This document shows positions 33,538-45,503 of a stretch of DNA of 64,000 bases, in pieces. The notes under the pieces are model-generated. The model did not search any database and had not been told where the DNA came from. It worked only from the letters and a program-made list of their open reading frames with translations. Origin of the DNA: Pilatotrama ljubarskyi (lineage: Eukaryota > Basidiomycota > Agaricomycetes > Polyporales > Polyporaceae); NCBI GenBank assembly GCA_022385805.1, contig MU277698.1, forward strand, positions 124,001 to 188,000, read 5' to 3'. Position numbers and translations under genes: made by a program. Positions within the stretch are counted from its first letter, which is position 1. Every line of letters starts with the position of its first letter.

Positions 33538-34929
33538 ATGTTCACTTGGCTGCAAATCTTCCGCCTGGCCGCACTCGGTGAGCCCCCCTACTCGAACGCG
33601 AATCGCCGCCGAATCGGGCTCGATGCAATGCGAAGTGCGCATGCTGACCACAACGCGTACGTTCAGGCTTCACGGCGTTCTGCGGGATCCTCGTGCTCTC
33701 GCTCGGCTCGCACCTCACGTCGCTCTCCATCAAGTACTTCGATGTGTACTACAACTTCGCCGTGCTCAGCATCGCCGTCGGCGCTATCTCTATGCTCTCC
33801 GTGCCCGTCATGTACGTGACCCTTTCGCTGGCCCGTTTCGCACGTCGGAAAGCTGACGCCCCGGGCACTCCTTTGCGCACCTATCGTGCTCTACTCAGGC
33901 TCGTGATCGACTTCCTCCGCACGGGCGCGTTCACCTCCATGGTCCTCGTCGAGCTCGTCTGGCTCTGTACGTCCCTCCTCCCTGCCCTCACCCCTCCTTC
34001 CCCACCCCAACTCTAGCTGACCTCCCCCACTCCCCTAAGCGATCCTCTGGGTCCTCTGGATCGCGACCGCCGCGCTCACGGCAGACCAGACCGGCACCGC
34101 GTTCGCGACGTGCGACTTCGTATACCCGATCCTGAACCAGGTCTGCAACGAGACGCGCGCGATCGAGGCGTTCGCCTTCCTCGCGTGGATCGTCCGTGAG
34201 TGCACCTCTCTCTTCTCCGACTCGTCCCGTTCTGCCGTCAGAAGCATGTGTGCGGGCGTGCGTTCCGTGGGGCGGGAGCGACGTCCATTCCACGCGCGCG
34301 GATGGTCCCCCGCGGGCCACTACGTACATGCGTAACTACGCACCTGCATTCCAACCGCTCGGCTCGCTGTCCCCCGCGCGCTCCTCCCGCGAGCCGTGTT
34401 TTACGCCTCCGCTCACCGAGTCCGCGCGGGCCCGCCATACACGGCATCGCCGAGACCCTTGTTACCTCGCTCCCGTCGCATAACCATCCGACCGCCCTTC
34501 CTCCCTCCCCGCAGAACTTCTCTCTCGAACTCCCTATACTAACGCGAACCCCCAGTACTCGCATACACCATCACCCTCCTCGTCATCGCCCTCATCAACG
34601 CCAACCGCGGCGCGCCTATGTGGAAGTCCTCCATCAAGCAGCAGCACCCCTCCGTTCTCCCCCCCTCTGCCCCCTCTGCCTCCTCCGCCCCCCCGATCGC
34701 CGCCCAGCCGCAGATGGGCATGATGCCGCAGTTCCCCACTGCGCAACCCGGCGCGGGACCTCACTACCCGCAGCCGATGTACGCCGGCGCGCCGCCGCCT
34801 GCAAGTGGGCAGGCGTATGCGCCCGTGCCGACCGCGTCGCCCGTTTCGGGGTATGCGACGACGACGACGACGACGACGACGGGGGCGGGGGCGGCGCCGT
34901 CGACGCACGCGAGTTACCCGCAGGTCTGA
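33538..34929 (+). CDS. MARVEL-domain four-helix membrane protein
   Basis: MARVEL proteins are four-helix membrane proteins found at specialised membrane domains and in vesicle traffic; the role of this fungal group is not established. Exons 33538-33577, 33667-33811, 33899-33966, 34040-34195 and 34556-34929 total 783 nt (260 residues) with all phases consistent. The last intron has a textbook TACTAAC branch site near 34537. Helix 1 begins FTAFCGILVLSLGSHL, helix 2 NFAVLSIAVGAISMLSVPVM, helix 3 SILWVLWIATAALTA. Two cysteines (ATCDFVYPILNQVCNE) in the last loop may form a disulfide. Helix 4 is FAFLAWIVLLAYTITLLVIAL. The cytosolic tail is Pro/Ala rich with a poly-threonine run from an ACG repeat. 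The gene is head-to-head or tail-to-tail with none of its paralogues; it converges on the DUF7598-like gene. Confidence 0.8.
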
Positions 34930-35686
34930 GCAACTGAGCAGAGCGGGAGCGGCTCACGGAGTGGGGATGAGATTGGCGTGTCCGAGGTAGCGTCCGTGGG
35001 TGTGGTGATGGGGTCGCGGACTCGGAATCGCTCTTCCATGACTGATTCGTTTGTGGGCTCTGAGGCCGTTTGACTGTCTGGCTCATCCTTCCTCCTCACG
35101 TTGAGGTCTCTCGTTTGGCTCGGTTCGGATTGACTCGGTTGTGTGCGCGTCGTTGGATAGGATGGTTCCGCATCGTAATAGTTACTCGCGCACTAATCAT
35201 GAACGGAATGAACGAATGCGCATGACGACCATGTGGACTATGTGGACGAACCGTGTCCGAAGCTGGAGGCGAGACGTCGAGGGCTCCCGCTCGGTGCCAA
35301 GGACTTGTAGCTGCCCATGTAGTCGCCAACGCAACGCCCGGGTCTCAGTCACTGTAAGTACGTCTCTGCCGCAGCGAATGCTAAGACCCCGATAAAGTGA
35401 AACGAGACACCTCAGATGCTCGCCTCACCATAGGTCATGACGATCCCAGTTCATGCACTCACTCGATCGAGCACAGAAACGATAGCGATGATACAAAGCG
35501 CGACTAAGGCTACAATAAGAAGGGCGGCTGACGCTGCCACGCCCCCGGGGATAATACACGTATACCGCCACACGAGCTCGATGAGAGAAAGACGAGAGCC
35601 CCGCGAGTCGTCAAGTCGTCGTCATGACACGGCGTCGCCACTACCGGCGCGCACCGACGTCGTCCAAGCGTGCCAGTGGATCATCA
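34930..35686. other. Convergent 3' region between two membrane-protein genes
   Basis: About 760 bases holding the 3' untranslated regions and terminators of the MARVEL gene (plus) and the DUF7598-like gene (minus). No gene or repeat recognised. Confidence 0.5.
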
Positions 35687-36855
35687 TCATACCGCCGTAT
35701 CGGACTCGCTCGCGCTCATCGCGCTGTCCCGGACGTTCACAGTGCGCTTCGGGACGTACGTCGGGAGCGCCTCTTCCGGCCGGCTGACGGTGTAACCTTT
35801 GCAACGTTCGCGCAACCATCAACCTGCCACTCCATCATCCGAGAACGATGGACAGATACTCACCTCGCGCAAGAGCCGCCTTCTCCCCCTGTCGCCCAAA
35901 TCCCATCCCGCTCTTCTGGCTGCTCAAGCTGCCCGAGCGGGACGCGTCCGCGCCCTGCACCTCCCCACGCTCCGCCCTGCTGTCCCACGTCACGCCCGAT
36001 GCGCCCGTGCTCGCCATGACGAGCTGGCGCGGGGGACCTTGGGACGTCGGGAGGACGACGCCGTCGAAGCGCGTGCGCCACGCCTGGCGCGCGCGGCGCG
36101 TCTTGGCGGACTCGCGATAGATGAGGCCGAGAAGGATGTTGAGGCAGCCGATCGAAAAGAGGAAAAAGGCGGAGACGAGGGCGAACTCGTCGACGTGGTG
36201 CGAGAGGACCGCCGCGCCGAGTCTGTGCGCGCCGCAGAAATATCATGAAGAAAGATGAGGCGGATTTTCGTCAGCGCAACAGTAAGGGGAAAGGGGGTGG
36301 AGGGGTGAACGTACAGGCATTGGATGACGCCGAGCGCGCCGAGGCCGAAGTCGTTCCCGAGGATGGGGAAGAAGCGGCTGAAGAACGCGGCGGGCCAGCC
36401 GATCTCGGACATGATGAGGACAATAACTTGGAATATGATGAGCAGCCGGTTCAGGACAGCCCAGAATGCCCCCGCGGGCTGGTTGGGGACCGTGCTTCCG
36501 CTGTGGGTTGTTTTGCATCAGCGCCATGCACTAGACACTGAGGGGGGCGGAGGAGTGAAACATACTCGACGTAGTCGGTGTCAGCGTTGATGCAGTCGAC
36601 GTCCGTGCTGGTGCTGTTGGTGGTCTCGGTTGCGCGTATGTTGGGATCTGCCTTGCCGGCGGAGATGAAGGCGTTGACGGACTTGATGTCCTGGACCATG
36701 GTGACGATGCTGCTTGCGAAGAGGAGCAGGAGTGCGACGATGCTCAACGCGCGGACGACGTTGAGACCGATGAATGTGTCTGCATAACGCGGTCAGTTCG
36801 TGCTACGTCCTCCGTTTGCATAGCTGAGACACTCACATCCTTTCCTGGTCATCAT
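35687..36855 (-). CDS. DUF7598-like four-helix membrane protein
   Basis: Conserved basidiomycete membrane protein of unknown role; I recall the family label DUF7598 and am moderately sure of it. Exons 36855-36837, 36779-36566, 36500-36315, 36222-35864 and 35796-35687 sum to 888 nt (295 residues) with GT-AG introns and consistent phases. Helix 1 is FIGLNVVRALSIVALLLLFASSIVTMV, then an extracellular loop with NST and NADTDY. Helix 2 is FWAVLNRLLIIFQVIVLIMSEIGWP, then the signature FFPILGNDFGLGALGVIQCL. Helices 3 and 4 cover LLGAAVLSHHVDEFALVSAFFLFSIGCLNILLGLIY. The tail is basic then Gly/Ser rich and ends SASESDTAV. The length is normal for the group. The start MMTRKGYTF is supported by the frame across the first intron. 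Confidence 0.8.
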
Positions 36856-39540
36856 ATTGAGCTAGGTCGAAGGAGACGTCCAAGAAGAAAGGGAGAAGTG
36901 ATGTCTTGGAACAAAGAAGGAACGTGTAGGATTATTGCGGTGTGCCTGCACCCTAGAAAATCGTAAGCAGAGGCCCGAAGGCAAGGTGTCACGCAGGACG
37001 CGAGGGAGAGAGCGGAGAGGCAGGCTGAGGAGGGCGAGTACCAGAATGGAGAAGAGGCGGGAAGGAGGGCGGGTGTTTATGAGCTCGGACTTGACGCGCG
37101 CCGGGCGGATACGCGTGGCATATTCTCGCACGGGCGTATGTTCTGTCTTTGTCGTCGTCGCCGTGCAGCCCCATTGTACTCGCACAACAAAAACTGTCCC
37201 AACCGCAGAACAATGGCCCTCCTTGAGCGCTCGGCTTGGCGGAGCCACCGCGTACAAACACAACACAACACCGCGTCGCGTCCTCCCTCGCGGCCACGTG
37301 CTCCCTGCCTCGCACCTCAGTCAACTGGCACACTGTGGATTCCGCCAACCGCAGGCGCAGAGGATATGGGCACAGCTGAGTACTGAGTCCCTGAGGACGA
37401 CCCTCGCTTCTACTCACTGATGGCAGGTATACACCCAGATGGCCCCTGCCGGCATCCTAGTCGGCGACCACAGTCGAGATGCGGATGGAGGACGATGCCG
37501 GTCATGCGGAACACGACACAGTGAAGCTTGGCAAGATGGCGGTAGAGGGGCCTTTCTACATGTTCCCACAGTATGCAGACTCACAGGGCGGTGAAGGGGA
37601 AGTCACGCCTCATGTGCTATACAGCTTTCATCCAACAGTGGGCGGCAACAGTGCGTCTATAGAAGGCGGTCTGAAGGGGTTCCCTCTCCAGTTGCGCCCC
37701 GTGCTTGTTGTGGTACAAGACTGATAGTCTGCCTCCAGTTTTTTCTAAACCGCGTGCGTCTTGGGCCCCAGGAGCCGTCACCTCCGCGCGTGCTTCAAGA
37801 GTACTGATGCACACACCGTGCAAACAACGCACTCTCTTGGTTTGGGTTGACATGCACCTTCTGGATGTACGTCGCTCAGCCGCAGCTCGCATATCGTGCC
37901 TCCGTCGAGGTGGAGATCCCCAGTGGCGTCAAGATGTGCGACTGCCCCCGCGTCGGCCGAGCCCGCGTCCTCCCTGTATAGATGTCCGGCTCACGGTGCC
38001 AGTAGACTGCCAGCAGATCTGGTCCGCCGCCCGCAAGTTGGCGGCATACGCGCCTCCACCGCGCGGCCACCTCCGAATGGACAGGGCGGCCGGCCGCCGG
38101 AGTGCATCCTGCTCGACGCTGCGAGTCGTCCACCTCGGCGTAGCCTTCATCGTCAAATTCGACAGGAGAAGCGAGCACAGCGCTTCTGCGTGCCTCGGGT
38201 CTCTCGCCGTTGTGCGGACGGGGAACGCCGGCGCGCTCCCCATCCCATCCTGCTACGCCCTGTCCGACTCGTGCCTAGCCTGGTTCTCCGTTCTGTCTGA
38301 AAACGGCGTTGACCTGAGTCGGAGTCGGGTAGCGGTCGACCCGGAAGTGGTAAGATGAGCATTTGGAATCCTCATCACACGGTTGCAGACCGGTATCGCC
38401 TGACAGTGACAATCCCGATAGGCCGCTCGTCGACACCGCGTTGCGCCAGCTGCACGATTATGAGGGTCAAACCCCCGACACGAATGATCGCGACACACTG
38501 TGGGACGGTGAGCAGGTCACCATCGTGGACTTTGTCGACCCCGTCCAAGTCTTCGCAGTCTCACATCGTGACCTCAACGCGTATTCGTAAGGTCGGGTTG
38601 AGACGCATACGACAGGACAAACCGACGCACCGCAAGACGTCGCATACCTGACACCCCGGGGACTGGCACATAGGACGACCCGAATGGCGCGAAGCCAAGA
38701 AATATATTAGACGCGGTCGAAGCTACAAAGTATGTACCCGACCAATACATCGTACAAGCAATATCGATTGGCGGCCTACTCACGAAGATTGGCAGTGCAG
38801 CAGGAAGACAGCGTGCACGTCTACCTTCAGGTTGAGAGGAGTCATGTGTGCTTACCTCTGGCGAAGAGTAGCGCATCTACAAAACCGTTGGTCAGAACCT
38901 CATCACCCCGAGGACGTACCACGGATGCCACCGGAGTGATGACCTCCACAAGAGTCCGATGTCGAAGTCGAAGTCGAAATAGTAGTTGCGTCGGAGGTCG
39001 AGGCTGTCGGCGCTGCAGGAGTGATAGTCAGCTCGTCGCTCGACGTACAGTCGGAAAGGGAAAACGTACGTCGCGGGCGCTCGCCCCTACAGTGCGACGC
39101 GCACCCCACCGAGCCCGTTCGTCTGCCCCGTTTTCGAGGCATCGTATCGGGCTACGAGGCGGCGCGCGCGTCGCGACGACCAACGCGAAAGGCCGTGGAG
39201 TTCACCACAGGTACGCGCAGGCCAGGACGACCGCCGACGTTACCTGCAAGAATCGCGCGATGTCAGCATCCGCGGGAGTGTGCGTGCAGCGCGAACGAGC
39301 GCACGTACGTGTTTCGCGCCGATCATGATGAATCGTCCTTCTGGACCGAGGGCAGCTGAGAGGACGCGCGTGAGCATCCGAGAGACGAAAAGCAGCACAA
39401 GATTGGAACCGCACCGTAGGCGCATCGATCCAGGCGGTGCATGAGCGTTATGGTGGAGACGGACTGTTGGTCGCGTCCGATTCGCACGCCGGGAGGCAGC
39501 GCTATCGGTGGACATAGGATGGTTCCGCATACGAGACGAG
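36856..39540. other. Gene-poor region, no gene supported
   Basis: 2.7 kb with many short frames on both strands but no family motif or convincing exon chain. One plus frame at 38363-38590 (LRQLHDYEGQTPDTNDRDTL) and a Ser/Thr-rich minus frame at 38903-39142 are open but unrecognised. The promoter of the DUF7598-like gene must lie just after 36855. Confidence 0.35.
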
Positions 39541-40075
39541 CCTGGTAAGGCTGTGATAGGTCATTGGCGCGACCGTCACTGCAAAGACATTGTCAGTGGT
39601 CAAGAAGACGTCGAAGAAGTGGGAGAACGTACATGAGTCGCGCCTACCAAGCACGAGAGGACCTCTCAGGTGGAGGAGGGTCCCAGCGCAGTTGGCTTCC
39701 CCTGCCGCGAGGCGGGTACTAAACCCGGGGGCCACGATGAGGCCTGCGCTATCCCCGGGAAGGACCCAGCGACTACGCCGAAGCGCAGCCGCGGCTTGAT
39801 GCACACGTTGTCTTGAGGCACGCAGGTTGGTCGCGAGCCTAGCAAGGCTGCAGCTGGTCATCGGCGCGACTCCTAGTACAATGTGATCGTCAGTGACACG
39901 GCGCACAGCGACGAAGGAGTAGAACGTACGTTGGTCGCGCCTAGCAAGCGCGGGGGATCCTCCGATTTGGGCGAGTGATGGAGGAGGATCCCAGCGCAGT
40001 TAGCTTCCCCTGCCGCGAGGCGGGTACTAAACCCGGGGGCCACGATGAGGCCTGCGCTATCCCCGGGAACCATAC
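39541..40075. repeat. Imperfect tandem duplication, about 300-bp unit, two copies
   Basis: Copy 1 (about 39541-39765) and copy 2 (about 39838-40072) share the same blocks in the same order: CAAGGCTG/TAAGGCTG then GGTCAT then GGCGCGAC, later TCAGTG, GAACGTAC and GTCGCGCCTA, then a nearly identical run of about 80 bases from CAGCGCAGT to TATCCCCGGGAA (from 39685 and 39993). The offset is 297 bases at the left blocks and 308 at the right, so small indels separate the copies. The near identity of the right part implies a fairly recent duplication or selection. What the unit encodes, if anything, is not recognised. Confidence 0.75.
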
Positions 40076-43019
40076 CCTGCAGCTGCGCTCACGCGCAGCT
40101 GCAGCCTCTTGATGTCCTCTGTCTTGGTCTCCATTACGGCATAGAGTGTCGGGAAGGAGGGGCGTGCGACCGCATCGCATGCTAGGCATGAGGCGTTTAC
40201 TCACGGAGCCCCCTCCTGGAAGGTGGATATTAGTTTTCATAAGTCATAGTCGCCCGTGTCGTAGTTGTCGTGGGCCGACATAGTCTTGTCGCGGCGCATA
40301 GTGGTGGCGGATATAAATAAAAAATAAGTTAATCTTGAGCGTGGTGGCGGTCGTGCGTCGCGTCGACCTTCGGCGAGCTTGATCTGCTCGAGCTTGATGG
40401 CGCAAACCGAAAAGGGTGGCCGAAGCCTTCGCCGCCTTCCCCAGAGGGTCCGGTCAGCGATGGTCGGACGAACCGACCGGGACTTCCGCCCAATGGAGGA
40501 GACCGACGTTCGCAAGCGAACATGGTGCCGGCTCCCCAGAGGTTACGTCGGTCCCAATTTAGGCGCTTCTTTGCCCACCGACCCCGCGAGAGGGACGGCG
40601 AACGATCCGGCAGCCTCTAGGGGGCTCGCGCCAAGGGCCGAGTGCGAACACGCAACACGCTGCGCTACGCGAGCTGTCCGACTCGGAGAACCTGTACCAG
40701 ATCCTCGGCAGCCGTAAACGGCCACCGCCGGTCGCCGAAGCGAAACTTGAGGAACAGAGGGACTTGGTGCATGTCGCTGGATGATGGCGACATAAGCAAA
40801 CGAAAACGGTGGTGAGAACGGCGGTACTCACAGCCCGGGGCCAGAGGCGCAGGCCGCAAGCGTCCCATCGACCTACCCTGCTACATAGAGACGAGACGAC
40901 TCCATGAAGGTCAGCAAAGGAGAACGTCGAGGAGGCGACGTACCCGAGGGGCGAGAGTAGGTGCGACCGCGCCCGCCGTTAGGGCCAACGCGGCTGCTCG
41001 AGCGAAGGATTTCCCGAGGTCGGAAGAGTGGTGACGACGGTTCTGGGGAGAGAGGAGACAGGCGAGGAGGAGGGTTTATATAGCTGGACTCGGCGGTCAG
41101 CTCCCGGCGGCTGCCCAGTATTCCCAGTGCGGCTGGCCCAGGAAAGGCCCACAAAGGCGTCGCCGTCTCTGCGTCGTCATGTGGGCGTCCTCGTTGTTCT
41201 CACTGGGCTGACTTCGAATTGGGCGCAATCGATCGCCGCCCAAGCAGGTACCCCAGAAGCGTCTTCGTCGAGTCCAGACAATTGTACCTGAGGCGGCGGA
41301 GTGTGCGAATAGGTCCCGAGGACAAGCCATGCCGCGATTGTACAGGTGATAATCAGAGAAGCCGCGCATCGTATGGAGCCTCAACGGAGGGGATGGTGGC
41401 GGCGCACGGGCTGTGTGTCCTTGAGTTTGCCCGCCAAGACGTGTTCAATGCCGCTGCCGCTCAGAATTCGCCTCGCCACAACCCAAAGAAGACGTGCACA
41501 GTTGAATCCGAATGGCACCGCTATGTGTGTCAAGTCGGCGGCGGCATATATGTAAGGGCTTCAATAAGGCGGGGGGACGCCACAAACACGCGGAGTATAG
41601 ACACGAACCAACGGAACGGCCCCGAGACGGTTTGAAATTGAGATTTGAATGGCGTCGGAGTCGAGGCTGGTTCGAATGGCTGTTTGCAGCTGTTTGGTCG
41701 TGTGGGTAACTTGCCCATAAGTTGTTCCTATTTTGAACGCCTCTGCTTCTTCTTCGTCGCATCCCTGATGCAGGAACAGCCTCTCCCAGATGGCCGCTCT
41801 GATAGAACGCTGCTTTTGGCCGCCGCCTTGTTCTCCATCCGGTCCGATCAGCCTGGCTCTCCCCACTGCTAAGGACACGTTGTTTTCAGGGTGCATCTCG
41901 AGTTCCACCTGAACTCCGGAGTCCGAGTCATCCTGCCTGATATGCTTATTCATTCCCACCTGCGCGTACAGCGGGTGCTTTCCTGACCGGGTGTCCAAAC
42001 ACAAGCCTGTGCCGACCATCTGTACCCTACGACGCTTTCTCGCCGGGCATGACCACGAAGATCAGCTATTCAAAATATGACCCCGTGTGCTTTCCTTGGA
42101 AGCCCTTGGTGAGCCTGACTAGCGACATCGCAGCGACTCCAACGGCCTCCGCTTCATCACTCAGCCGATCCGAAGCCCTGTTGATGATCTGCGCTGTCCT
42201 TGGAGGGTAGCAGATCTAGACAAGCATCCGACCTGGAGGACGGCGTCTCATTGTTCTCTACTCCCGCGTCACTCCTGCTGAGAGCGGCGGGAGCCTACGC
42301 ACGAGTCGCAAAACTGGCGAGTCGCAAACTCGCTACGTGCACACTCGGACAGGTAGTGATGAAGATAGTACGTACATCAACCCTCAGGGAGCCGACGGGC
42401 ATTCCGCTCACCATGACTACCGATCATGAGCTAAGACTGCTCGCTATGGACAACATGATCATGCTCTGCAGTCGATTAGGAGACAGTGGTATAATCGATT
42501 ACAGAGATGCTCTGCGAATGCGTTCTGCGGGCTTGCGGACGAGAGTCGGCGTAGCTGGAGCGCGCCGAGGGTGGCGTTCAGTGGAAACCCATCTAGCGCT
42601 GCCCTCGAAGTCGTAGCGCTCGACAATCCGACACAGTCACCCTTATGGTCGCTACCGTGCTCGTGTCGGACAACCTCGCCGCCAGGTACTCTCACTTCAC
42701 CGCTGGATAGATCTAGACTCTGAGTGCCTGCAGAAAGGAACCATATCCATGAAGAGACTCGCGGTACCCGGACCCACGCTTCCACCCGAGCTGTGCGCAA
42801 GCCTGAGGCGTACTACCTGTTCAGGTAAGGATGCACCATCGCGGCTCGGGCCAAACCGAGCAGCATCCTGTGATACTGGCCCGCAATCAGGTTGGCTTCG
42901 TTACTCGTGACTACTCCTACTCGTACATGTCGTGAGAGTCATTGAATGGTACTACGTATTCTCGTAGGGCCCGCGAGGTCTACCGGCGGACCCGTCTTCG
43001 TCGTTTCTCGCGTGCATGC
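40076..43019. other. Gene-poor region; isolated TATA-like site, no gene recognised
   Basis: About 2.9 kb. A minus-strand open frame of 152 codons from an ATG at 42019 to 41561 shows no family motif. Minus-strand frames between 40240 and 40870 (for example PLFLKFRFGDRRWPFTAA) lie downstream of a TATATAAA-like site and could be exons of an unrecognised gene, but I cannot build a coherent model. Confidence 0.35.
41075..41082 (-). promoter_or_regulatory. TATA-box-like site (TATATAAA on minus strand)
   Basis: TATATAAA followed by a CT-rich run (CCTCCTCCTCGCCTGTCTCC) on the minus strand has the look of a fungal core promoter for a minus-strand transcript starting near 41045. No recognised gene follows, so the transcript could be non-coding or an unrecognised gene. 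Confidence 0.35.
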
Positions 43020-44187
43020 TCAGGCGGCGAAAGAGGACCCCTTCACAGCGCTGATCCAGTTGACGTCTGCGTGGGGGAACTGGAACGCCATGACACCAGC
43101 GTTCCAGCCACCAGCAACGGCCTGCTGGACGCACGTGCCGAGCGTCGCAGGGTCGATGAAGCCGCCGTTGGTAATGTCGGCGGTCGTTCCGGGCTTGCCG
43201 ATGACAAGCTTGTTGACGTCGACGCCGGACTTCTGGATCTCAAAGATCGAGGAGCCGCCCGCGCTGTTGAGGAGGGTGTTGCAGTCCTCGTAGCCGGGGC
43301 TGGGCGATTCTGCGACGAAGAGTGAGTTAGTTTCTGGCGATTCGCAGTCGTCGATAGCACTCACGGTTGTAGAACTGGATGTTGTACTGCACGAGAGAGC
43401 AGATATAATCATACTGTCACCTTAAATCTGCGAGGTAGCAACATACCCAATCGATCAAGGCGCCGACGTTTTTGTCAACAGTAAGGTAGCAACCACCGGG
43501 ACAGAAGCTGGGCTGGAACCAAGGGCCGACAGCTGTAGTATGGTGTCAACGACAGGTTAGAAGAACAGAAGGGCCCTACGATACTCACGAGCATGGCTCA
43601 GGATGAACTGACCCTGAGGCAGCTGCTGACGCAGGGTCTGCGTGAGCGTCGTGAGCCAAGCCTCGCCGACACCGGGCTGCTGTACGACGAGCTCAAACTC
43701 CTCGTAATCGATGTCGATACCGTCCAAGTCCGTGTTGAGCACGAACTGAGCGAGGTTGTTCGCGACCGTCGCGGGGTCCTGCGAGGTCGGGTGCTCCGTC
43801 TCCCCGAACGCGGACACGACGAGAGACACGCCTGCACTGTTGTACTGCTGCTTGAGCTGCTGACGTTGGGCAGCAGGGAGCGCAGCCCAGTTCGCGGCCT
43901 GGTCGGCGGGACCGGTCGTCAGCAGGAAGGCCAAGTTGCTGAAGGCAAAGCGTGAGGGTCGTGTCTACGCTAAATGTATGCAGGGGAACTTACACAACAT
44001 TGAAGCCCTGGATCTGTTCAAGCGGAGGCAGGACGGTGCCGTCGCCGATGGCAGAGTCGGTGTAGATGACGAACTTGGGGCCAGTAGGGACCTGCGCACG
44101 ACGGGCGTGGGGGGCAGCGAAACCAACGCTCAAGGATGCCAGCGCTGAGCAAAGGGTGAAAAGACGCGAGAAAGACGTGGAGAACAT
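43020..44187 (-). CDS. Secreted GH18 chitinase-type glycoside hydrolase
   Basis: Hydrolyses beta-1,4-N-acetylglucosamine linkages in chitin or, alternatively, in N-glycans; the two cannot be told apart here. Exons 44187-43994, 43938-43589, 43532-43447, 43386-43365 and 43309-43020 sum to 942 nt (313 residues) with consistent phases. A signal peptide is at residues 1-25 (MFSTSFSRLFTLCSALASLS), then VPTGPKFVIYTDSAIGD begins the barrel. SLVVSAFGETEHP is the barrel strand 3 motif. The catalytic motif DGIDIDYEEF (DxxDxDxE) carries the general-acid Glu. The conserved Tyr/Asn strand IDWYNIQFYNQ follows and is partly supplied by the 22-nt fourth exon. LVIGKPGT and a final GVMAFQFPHADVNWIS strand close the barrel. 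No chitin-binding module or linker is present. A TATA-like site lies about 115 bases before the ATG. Confidence 0.9.
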
Positions 44188-44300
44188 CCCTAATCCAGAG
44201 GGAGAAGTAGTATGAAAGCGAATGTAGAAAGGAGTTGAGGAGAAGAAGACGAAGCACCGAACCAAGCGGGGTGAGGATCTACGCTCAGTCCGGATCCCCC

Positions 44301-44305
44301 TTATA
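44301..44305 (-). promoter_or_regulatory. TATA-like element of the GH18 gene
   Basis: TATAA within CAGTATAAGGGGG on the minus strand, about 115 bases upstream of the GH18 start codon. The position fits a core promoter with an untranslated leader of about 80 bases. Assignment is by position only. Confidence 0.4.
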
Positions 44306-45503
44306 CTGCGTCAGCAGCACGCCAGGTGCCCATATGTCAGTGTCATCGTTGCTTCAGCGCTCCAGACTGATCGCCAGCTGATGCAACACCGAGGGAACAG
44401 CCTCCTCTGGCCAAGGGCGACCGACACCGCGAGGGCATGGCACAGGAGAAACCACTGGGAACAAGCACCTGTGTGAGACGAGATTAAACCACGGCAAGGC
44501 CGTCGCCGTCCGATGGGACCAGGGACGACTTGCTAATTTGGAGATGCGCAGCCTTCGGCAGGTATACGTCAACCACCGCTACCAGCAGCAAACGGCGCCG
44601 GAGATGGGCAGTCTGATCAATCTGAAGACTTCACGGCCCACTCGTTGCATGAGGACCTACTGCTCCAGATGAACGCAACTTCAATCTTCTTGCGACTTGA
44701 GAGAAACAGGGACGGAACACATCACCAGCAATCGAAGTTCCAGGCTATGGCGCTTTCGTAGTGTGTAGAACAGCACAGCCCCTGTCGTAGTCGACATAGG
44801 TCGGCGCCACGGCGCCCGCCTACAGTGGTAAATAGCGACACAGAGCGTTACAGAGCAGGGTCGGACCGGTTTGAGGAGGTCTCGCCCCGCATGGCTACAT
44901 GACTGTTTCTAAGACGGGGTTTTGATGGGCATCTTGTGCGTCTTCGTCCAGAGGTGACGGCGAGCGGCTGAGATGGTACATAATCCCCAGGCAGCGTCTT
45001 ATCCACGTCACGGAATTGGCAATGATATGGTGATGGAGGGCATCGTTGCTGTCTGATCTAGATGTGGCATACTGACACCCTAAGTACCGACTTTACCGGT
45101 GAGCACAACAAATACCCATTCTCAGACACTGAGCTCACCAGAGTGAACTCGCTCTACGAGTGTCGAGTTGCCGAGCCACCGCACCCCTCTAAGTCCACGA
45201 GCAGTTTGCTCTCAATCGGCACGCACCACTAGCAGAAGGACTCGGTCTCAGTGCAGAGTGTCCTTCAGCTACCGCACTCCATTGCTGCCGCCAGGGAAAC
45301 GTATGTCAGCACATCATACAGCATCGGAGAAGGTGATCACAGACATACCATCTAGACATCATGGCCTCTTCGCATGACAAGCGACCGCTTGGGCGGTCAT
45401 GCATTCCAAAATTGAATGTATGAGTGTGAAGGCATTAACATATATGTAGGTAGTATCATTATATCCCATACTATATCCACCCCAATCAAATCCCAACACC
45501 CCC
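44306..45503. other. 1.2-kb intergenic region, no gene seen
   Basis: It lies between the GH18 promoter and the 3' end of the PPR gene. It contains only short frames and no recognisable repeat or motif. Confidence 0.5.

Noticed and set aside
41561..42019. Minus-strand frame of 152 codons with an ATG
   Set aside because: No recognised motif and no consistent neighbouring exons. Kept only as a note in the gene-poor block.
44188..44265. Upstream ATG at 44265 extending the GH18 protein
   Set aside because: The start at 44187 gives a standard signal peptide. The longer N-terminus would add about 26 residues that hide it, and lies between the TATA-like site and the good start.
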